Assembly: GCA_949126835.1 (NCBI GenBank)
Contig: OX421507.1
Span: forward strand, 33,586,082-33,650,081
Origin: Anisus vortex
Lineage: Eukaryota > Mollusca > Gastropoda > Planorbidae
Direction of reading: 5' to 3'
DNA: 64,000 bases
In this document: positions 59,301 through 64,000 of the stretch, one piece after another
How positions within the stretch are numbered: the stretch's first letter is position 1
Layout: each line of letters starts with the position of its first letter
Position numbers and translations under genes: made by a program
The notes under the pieces: generated by a model
The model's input: only the letters and a program-made list of their open reading frames with translations
The model's database searches: none
Told to the model about the DNA's origin: nothing

Positions 59301-62256
59301 TATTAAAGAACCATTTGTACTCAAACACAATAGACATTCACGCACACTATCATACCATTTATCATACAAGAAAAAAGTAGGCCTATTATTTAGGAGTCAG
59401 CTATTGAGCCATTGTATTTGTAGATAATAAGTAAATAATATTTTGTCTATGAACTGCATGCACAATCAGTCATTTCATGTAAATATATAGGTCAAAAGGC
59501 AAGGGAAATATTTTTGGCTGCCTGTATGTGAACATATTGTTAACAGTCAACGATGGTGCCCCAACGACCCACCCACGGGTTAAGGGATAGGTGAAGTTAT
59601 GTGAATCAAGAATGAATAGGTGAAAATGTTTGAACAATATCAGATAAAAATAAACTTGTTCATTCTATAGAAAGTGGGCCACTGTAGCCGACTGGCCGCA
59701 CTGTAGCCGACTGGCCGCACGTTCGACTGGAGATCCGGATGTTCTGGTTTCGAATCCTGGGGGAGGTTTAATTAGTGTAATCAGGTCTCAGGATATTACC
59801 TTTGCAAACTTTGTTTTCACATTGGGTAAAACTTTAAAATACTTGCTGATTTACCAATTATACAATACTTAATCGCCCCCCCCCCCCCTTTTCCCATTTG
59901 TACAAGTAAACATATTGCAATATAAAAAGTCCTTTACCATACTCGCAGATGAATGAATATTCTTCAAAGAGAGAGCAATGGTAGTCGTGCCATTTTCCGG
60001 ATTCCTTCCACTTCATCAGCGCACAGTCCTCCATGCATATGAGTCCACAGCTCGGCTGACCCCTGGCCCATCTTTGGTAGCCGTCCTTTACCCGCTCACC
60101 TGCAAAGAACGAGTAATAGACATGTGAAGTGTCGTCCTATAAGGAGGATATATGTTTATCTTAAAAAGGACTATGTAAATAGGCCATGAATCAATTACCT
60201 GTGACCCATTTCCAATCCATTTCCTTTTCTCTGTCTGTGGCCCCAATCCACACACCATTTCTTGGCCATCTGTATTCAACAAGGGCTTTATATAGAAAGT
60301 TCTGAAACAAACAAAAAGTAATGGAAAGTTGAAGTAACTAAGAGCATTAAGGCCATCATAATTATAACCTAACTAGTGGTTATGCCCGTCAAAATGATGG
60401 AGAAATGATTGATTACAATGTGTTTAGTTAAAAGAGAAAGAAAAAATAACTAACACTATTACAATAAAAACTGTAGTGAGAACATATCTATCGGTATTTA
60501 ATTTTTTTCTTTTTTTTTTAAAGCATTTCAAAGGGACATCATTCTGTAATGGTGCTCAGTTTAGAACTTTAGCATACGGTGATTATCAATAGGTCTACGT
60601 TTATTTTTTTTTTAATAAACAAATTAAGCAATATTGTTTATATAATAAAAATTTCTCTTGAAGACCATTTCCAATTTATACATTTAACTTTTGGCCAAAT
60701 TAGTCAAATGTCTTAGGAGCCTATAGAGGACAAACATATATATATAAATATATATATAAACAAACATATAAAAAAAAACTCTTGGTAATTATATATATTG
60801 ATGGTCTGGGGTTTTAAATCTTGATATGACTTTTTCTCAAGAAGAAACTTTGACAAAATTCATAGACCATGATGTGGGAGTGCTAGAGAATCTAAGTGCT
60901 GTACTAACTCCATGAAACATTATTTCACTGAAAACATGTTAAGAAGAAGTCACTGCGACCAATACCTGTATCCTTTCCTCCCTGATGGTAACCAGGTGTC
61001 CCCCATTCCTTTGGCAAACACTGTTTGCTTGAATCCACGTCCTTTCCTCTGTGTGGAACTCGTAGCATCTTTCCCACTCTGCAGCCTGTGTGTAAGCCCT
61101 AAACAGGTTCGGGGGGCAGCGCTTGATCAGATCTGTGAAGTGCACAAAGAAGTTGGTCTTAATAAGAGCTGAACTAAATGTGTATGTCAGAGCTCAAGGA
61201 CCTTAAGTTGATCTCAAGTGTAGTAAATGACACTACAAGTTGATAAAACAAAAACTGTGTAAATACAGTGGGATTACATGGACACCAAACCATCTTTAGT
61301 TTTCATGCCAAATATGTATAACTCATAAACTTATACCAGACCCCCCCCCCCCTTTTTTTTCCAGAAAAATACTACACTTGAACTAAAAACTTTTGGAATA
61401 CAATGACACTATTGATTAAGTAATAATGAGCATTGAGGCCATAAATATAAGAAAAAGTAATAACGGACTGGACAATGTCACTGAGTCTACCCAGATCTGA
61501 TGGGTACTTAAAATCAGTTTGGGTCAAGGCAGCTTGGCACTGTGCTGGCAACACAGTCCCCTTGTATAACGTGGGCACAGAAACTTCACAGGCCCTATGA
61601 TTAATTTAGTCCCACGGGAGGTACTTATATAACCCAGAGACTTCTGGGTTGGCATTTACATTCATTAAACATGTAATAATACCTAGCTCTAACTGGTGGG
61701 AGACTTAGGCCTACATATGAAAAATTATCTGGCCATCCCGTCTTTTGAATTATAGGCTGAGAAAAAAATGATAAAATACCCCCCCCTCCCCAATTCAACT
61801 ATGAACTCAGAAAAGATCAATGTACATTACTTAACAATGTTCAAACACTGTCGTGGAGATTGATATTTGTAATTTCTGAGAGGTAAACAAGTATCGCTGA
61901 TAAACAAAAACTAACACAAAAAAATTTAAATAGAGGAGATAACCCTTTTTTTGGTTTTACCCTGTAATCATGACAGATACTGTCATCTTGAAAACAATAG
62001 GGAACTCTACACAGGCACAGCCCTAATCTGAATAGTGTATAGGCCACCCTATAATTAAAATCGATAGAGGTAAGAAACCAATAGTGAAACTCTCTTATTG
62101 ATTATGTCTCTATCAAAACATTGGCAGTGACGGTTGGCACACTATTATCAAAAGGTTGCCGATCACTGCCCTAGATAAAACTGTTCTGACAGAAACCACT
62201 TTCCTTTTTTAACTTTTACCCTGAAAGTCCAACTCGTTGATGTAAAACGATTCCTT
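46928..62256 (-). CDS. Single-pass membrane C-type lectin with mucin-like stalk and tyrosine-rich tail
   Basis: On the minus strand the exons are: a tentative first one ending 62220; 61132-60966; 60301-60199; 60099-59938; 59186-58959; 50268-50212; 48363-48285; and 47396-46928. Every junction has GT-AG sites and the phases agree throughout (1, 0, 1, 1, 1, 1, 2), which is strong evidence for one gene. The order is: C-type lectin domain (three exons), Thr/Pro stalk, short linker, transmembrane helix, cytoplasmic tail of about 155 residues with stop at 46928-46930. Such a receptor would bind a ligand outside and signal through SH2 proteins inside. No signal peptide exon was identified, so the N-terminus is incomplete and may lie beyond 62256 or outside the window. 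The intron between stalk and linker exons is about 8.7 kb and is mostly the 27-bp array. Confidence 0.8.
47524..47740. mobile_element. Possible piggyBac-type MITE end
   Basis: In the intron between tail and transmembrane exons, TTAACCCTTACAGTCCTGG is followed by repeated cgcgtatat and cgtgtatat blocks. The TTAA-CCCTT start is shared with the fragment at 7717. A matching right end was not found. Confidence 0.35.
48285..48363 (-). CDS. Transmembrane exon
   Basis: Seventy-nine bases encode LLIALIISAISGILICIAVI then ILIRR, a hydrophobic helix of about 23 residues followed by arginines, the expected stop-transfer signal with a cytosolic C-terminus. It has a strong acceptor (poly-T, tttcag) and donor gtattt. 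Confidence 0.85.
48647..48707. repeat. GA-rich microsatellite
   Basis: Run of gagaga and gaaaga motifs in an intron of the lectin gene. Confidence 0.85.
49086..49400. repeat. 30-bp minisatellite, about ten copies
   Basis: The unit is ctctaatgccctaatgcacc plus tcaacgacac, with g/a and a/g variants. It lies in the lectin gene intron between linker and transmembrane exons. Periodic open frames on both strands result from the unit being ten codons long. Confidence 0.95.
49401..50211. other. Intron sequence without recognised features
   Basis: AT-rich interval of the lectin gene between the 30-bp array and the linker exon; no exon or element was seen. Confidence 0.5.
50212..50268 (-). CDS. Small juxtamembrane linker exon
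   Basis: Fifty-seven bases between acceptor ctctctctag and donor gtaaaa. Only one frame is open (LISAQSGQLQENSVTDRK), and it is the frame required by both neighbours (phase 1 in and out). It lies about 60 bp from the edge of the 27-bp array. Confidence 0.65.
50330..57945. repeat. Giant 27-bp minisatellite, about 280 copies, in a lectin gene intron
   Basis: Head-to-tail units of gtgacaatataatggtatat plus acagatt cover 7.6 kb. Variation is almost limited to three positions: gac/gtc, tatat/catac and gatt/gact. Rare private variants are aaactg (55263), catattgtg...taaagg (53941 and 54130), a TGA-making change at 53487, a cac form at about 51330, gatcgtg (57859) and one unit 2 bp short at 54287. 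The 27-bp length and lack of stops keep three frames on the minus strand and one on the plus strand open for thousands of bases. The 2-bp deletion and the TGA change explain where those frames end or switch. There is no sign that any of it is translated. Confidence 0.99.
57946..58194. other. Single-copy intron flank of the array
   Basis: Unremarkable AT-rich sequence between the 27-bp array and the telomere-like motif; no exon seen. Confidence 0.45.
58195..58216. repeat. Short telomere-type motif
   Basis: Three TTAGGG units in a row (aagggttagggttagggtta). This is the metazoan telomere motif, but three copies can arise by chance or at a repaired break. Confidence 0.7.
58266..58552 (+). mobile_element. 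Near full-length SINE preceded by poly-G
   Basis: The tRNA-like head (gcgacacggtagccgagc...cccgggttcgaatcctggtg) and body agree with the copy at 14149, through to cgacgggtactttactta. A run of 14 G precedes it. It lies in the large intron of the lectin gene, antisense to the gene. Confidence 0.9.
58600..58660. mobile_element. Possible pogo/Tigger-type terminus
   Basis: The sequence cagtagaagtccgataatcc followed by ggcac resembles CAGT...TCGATAATCCGGC ends of pogo-group Tc1/mariner elements and is preceded by TA. A short internal hairpin (ccggctcagtgccgg) follows. The remainder is cut off by a poly-G tract and the next SINE. Confidence 0.45.
58670..58918 (+). mobile_element. Divergent SINE copy
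   Basis: A worn copy of the 14149 family: ggggcaaggtgg head, gtgccaggtttgagtcctg B-box, ctgtccctgagtctc, gttggggaaaaagtaaagg and a final gatactttact. It follows another poly-G run. Confidence 0.82.
58959..59186 (-). CDS. Exon for the Thr/Pro-rich mucin-like stalk
   Basis: The exon runs from 59186 (after tatctag) to 58959 (before gtatgc), 2+225+1 nt. After MNPKPK it has short repeats of TTPETTTTT type, rich in Thr, Pro and Glu and expected to carry O-glycans. It then has ASSTVLTHMYRVQEGNSEG with an N-glycosylation sequon (NAS). The frame also stays open upstream into a LINE, but the splice acceptor at 59187-59188 gives the phase required by the lectin exon. Confidence 0.8.
59190..59425 (-). 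mobile_element. 5'-truncated LINE copy abutting the stalk exon
   Basis: On the minus strand this is the last 240 bp of the LINE family at 15440-15681, at very high identity, ending in aataaagcaat and a (cttat)n tail. The tail runs to within three bases of the stalk exon acceptor (tatctag at 59193-59187). Confidence 0.9.
59675..59775 (+). mobile_element. SINE head fragment with internal duplication
   Basis: A tRNA-like head with an A-box region duplicated (actgtagccgactggccgc occurs twice) and a B-box (ggtttcgaatcctgg). The SINE body is missing. Confidence 0.65.
59938..61132 (-). CDS. Three exons encoding the C-type lectin domain
   Basis: Exons 61132-60966, 60301-60199 and 60099-59938 give a domain of about 142 residues. 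Landmarks in order: ERCYEFHTEERTWIQANSVC then GGHLVTI (first Cys pair, alpha helix); VWIGATDREKEMDWKW (the WIGL core); GERVKDGYQRWARGQP; and KWHDYHCSLFEEYSFICEY (the closing cysteines). At the calcium site the EPN/QPD position reads QPS and the WND position reads WHD, so canonical sugar binding is doubtful. An extra cysteine-rich loop SCGLICMEDC sits between them and probably adds a disulphide. Confidence 0.9.
61470..61635 (+). mobile_element. SINE body fragment
   Basis: Parts of the SINE body: gtcactgagtctacccag, gatgggtactta, cactgtgctggcaacaca, ggcacagaaac, ggccctatgatta and cccacgggaggtactta. The tRNA head is missing. Confidence 0.75.
62119..62174. mobile_element. hAT-type end fragment
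   Basis: The sequence ttatcaaaaggttgccgatc followed by actg is the reverse complement of the left end of the remnant at 35488 (cagggatcggtaacctttt then gata). Only one end is present. Confidence 0.4.
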
Positions 62257-62292
62257 GTACAGGGCGAGAAGGAGAGGTGGGGAACAGGAAGT

Positions 62293-62538
62293 GTGAGACT
62301 CAGGGCTGATAAATGTTCCGACTCCTCATTTTTTTGTACTTCCGACTCCAACTCCGACTCCATGTACCGAAATTTCCTTCGACTCCGACTCTTCGACTCC
62401 GACTGATAAATGAAAGATAAATGTTCCGACTCCAACTCCGACACCTCATTTTTTTTGTTATTCCGACTCCGACTCCAGGTACCCAAAATTCCTCCGACTC
62501 CGACTCTTCGACTCCGACTCCACAGCCCTGGTGAGACT
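62293..62538. mobile_element. 230-bp hAT MITE next to the first lectin exon
   Basis: The element proper is 62301-62530. It begins CAGGGCTGATAA and ends CCACAGCCCTG, and is flanked by a perfect 8-bp duplication gtgagact (62293-62300 and 62531-62538). The interior is made of tccgactcc repeats in two related halves. Its CAGGGCTG ends and cgact-rich interior are shared with the larger element at 5374-6510, so they are probably related families. Confidence 0.9.
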
Positions 62539-62655
62539 GGGCTACACGAGACTGTGCTAAACGAGACTGGGCTACACGAGACTGGGCTACACGAGACTGG
62601 GCTACATGAGACTGGGCTAAACGAGACTGGGCTACACGAGACTGGGCTATACCTA
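62531..62655. repeat. 15-bp minisatellite, about eight copies
   Basis: Copies of gagactgggctacac with a few changes. The first copy overlaps the target duplication of the hAT element at 62301-62530. Confidence 0.92.
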
Positions 62656-62659
62656 ATTT

Positions 62660-64000
62660 CCCCATTGAATTGTATAACTAGATAAAACATGACCTGGCAT
62701 TCAGTCCCATTGGTTATATACTATACTACTTTTAAAACTGTCCAGCTTATAAAGTACATAACAGATAAGTGAGCCACTCAAAGCTTAATGTGAATGAAGT
62801 AAATAATAGTGTGACTCGAGCATTACTGTTGTTAGGTGTAGGGTGAGGATTCGGGAGTAAAAAAACAACAACATGATCACACCAATAGAGAACAGATGAA
62901 GTGATCAGATTCACATCGCGATAAGCTCATTTCAGTGTGGTTACAAAGGCGTCGTCGGCTAACCCAGCTGTACGCTATACCAGACATGAAAAACATAGTT
63001 CAGTGCTTTATTTAAGTCAGTGCATTCAATAATGTAGTCACAAACAATGTGGCTACTCTAATAATATAATAGTCATATTTGGTACAGTACACTTGGGAGA
63101 GTGGGGAAGGGAGGAGGGCCGCTTGTTGTGATAACGACAGATACTGATATAATGAGTAATGGCAGAATAACCAGTAGGCCTACTTAAAATGATCAACTAT
63201 TCACAGAAATAGTTTCGTTTCTTTTTAAACGGAAATTGTGGAAAGGGCGGGGCCACTAGTGAAACTTTTTTTTTTTAATCGGGAATCTGTGTCCTGACAA
63301 ATGAACTTTGTGTACATCATCTACATCTCCCTTGGTTATATCCTGTGGGGAGATAAGTAGTTTCCCTGCACGATATCCCATTTAACAACAGCTTTCTCTA
63401 ATTGGGACTAATTGGGACATTGGGCGGTACCTGTACTACTAATAATAATAGCTTAATAATAGCCTAACATTGGCTTTCTGCTTGCGAGATCTAGACTAGC
63501 AGTGTCCTGCCCATGATCAGAGCCGGCCCAATCCAATTTCATAAAGAGGGCAAATGGGCAACTTATGACAGTCGTTCCCGCAAACAAACACCGGAATAAA
63601 AAGAGAATAAATAACAAAATCCCTGTGATAAACATTATTTAGTTTCACCCCAGACTCGCTTTGATAATGATTGCTATTAATATAATTCAGACTCCATCTT
63701 TATAATTTGACAAAAAGACAACAAAAACAAGTCCCTGTAAATTCCTCTATATGCGATATATGCATACGTAAATATTTAGGGTTTTAGTACACTGTAGAAG
63801 GGTCTTGATAAAACATTGCAATTTATTTGTCAGTTTTGAGAGGCCATTGTATAAATAATGTAGCCTGGCCTTTTACACAAAGAAATGAAGACATTTTCTC
63901 TAGCCCAATTGACACATAATTTACTTCAATATTAGGAGGGCACTTATAACAAAGCAGCTTTCCTTTTCATGTAAACGCATTGTTCTTAAAGATTTGCTTT
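62660..64000. other. Unannotated sequence to the window end
   Basis: No exon is supported. A minus-strand frame at 63635-63453 begins with a hydrophobic MFITGILLFILFLFRCLFAG that could pass for a signal peptide, but no donor site in the right phase for the lectin gene follows. Two TAGGCCTA-type octamers and a block like gagccggcccaatccaattt suggest old repeats. Confidence 0.4.

Noticed and set aside
58933..59337. Stalk protein starting at the upstream ATG (MSIVFEYKWFFN)
   Set aside because: The extra N-terminal part is translated from the LINE 3' end and its (cttat)n tail. The splice acceptor at 59187 gives the phase required by the lectin exon.
63453..63635. Signal-peptide exon of the lectin gene
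   Set aside because: The hydrophobic start is suggestive, but no GT donor in phase 1 follows and the downstream part looks like old repeat sequence.

Overview
This is a gene-poor, AT-rich and extremely repeat-rich stretch of an animal nuclear genome. Vertebrate-type introns (GT...AG), a highly conserved AP-2 mu subunit gene, tRNA-derived SINEs with long target-site duplications, several LINE clades, hAT-type elements with 8-bp duplications and an expanded lectin repertoire all fit a mollusc. The SINE body and the lectin genes suggest a gastropod. The species cannot be fixed from the sequence alone.

Layout. From 1 to 3450 there is upstream non-coding DNA with old transposon pieces. From 3453 to 11503 (+) lies a complete ten-coding-exon AP2M1 gene (AP-2 clathrin adaptor mu, 440 aa), whose introns hold a hAT element, a piggyBac-like fragment, a probable solo LTR that splits a minisatellite, and a palindromic MITE. 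Its 3' UTR and flank (to about 13.75 kb) carry two tandem arrays. A SINE and a decayed LINE follow (14.1-15.7 kb). At 16792-16953 (-) is the last coding exon of a CARD-domain protein. From about 17105 to 25376 a pair of related inverted termini bounds about 8.3 kb that holds a broken THAP-domain start, repeated subterminal blocks and a chain of minus-strand exon-like segments that looks like a spliced non-coding transcript. A 5'-truncated LINE with an intact reverse-transcriptase C-terminal frame sits at 26420-27376. A run of 23-bp satellites fills 27.9-31.2 kb and a related one 41.1-42.5 kb.

From 35001 to 36382 (+) is a two-exon secreted protein with a PAN/apple-like N-terminus and a galectin-like C-terminus. 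From about 62256 down to 46928 (-) runs a multi-exon gene for a single-pass membrane C-type lectin: lectin domain, Thr/Pro mucin-like stalk, transmembrane helix, and a tail with several tyrosine motifs. All its exon phases agree. One of its introns contains a 7.6-kb array of about 280 copies of a 27-bp unit with visible higher-order structure, the largest single object in the window.

The two lectin genes and the CARD exon hint at innate recognition and signalling functions, but nothing shows that they act together; their proximity may be chance. The long open frames at 27.9-30.4, 41.1-41.9, 43.3-43.9 and 50.3-58.1 kb are products of tandem repeats that lack stop codons and are not annotated as genes.
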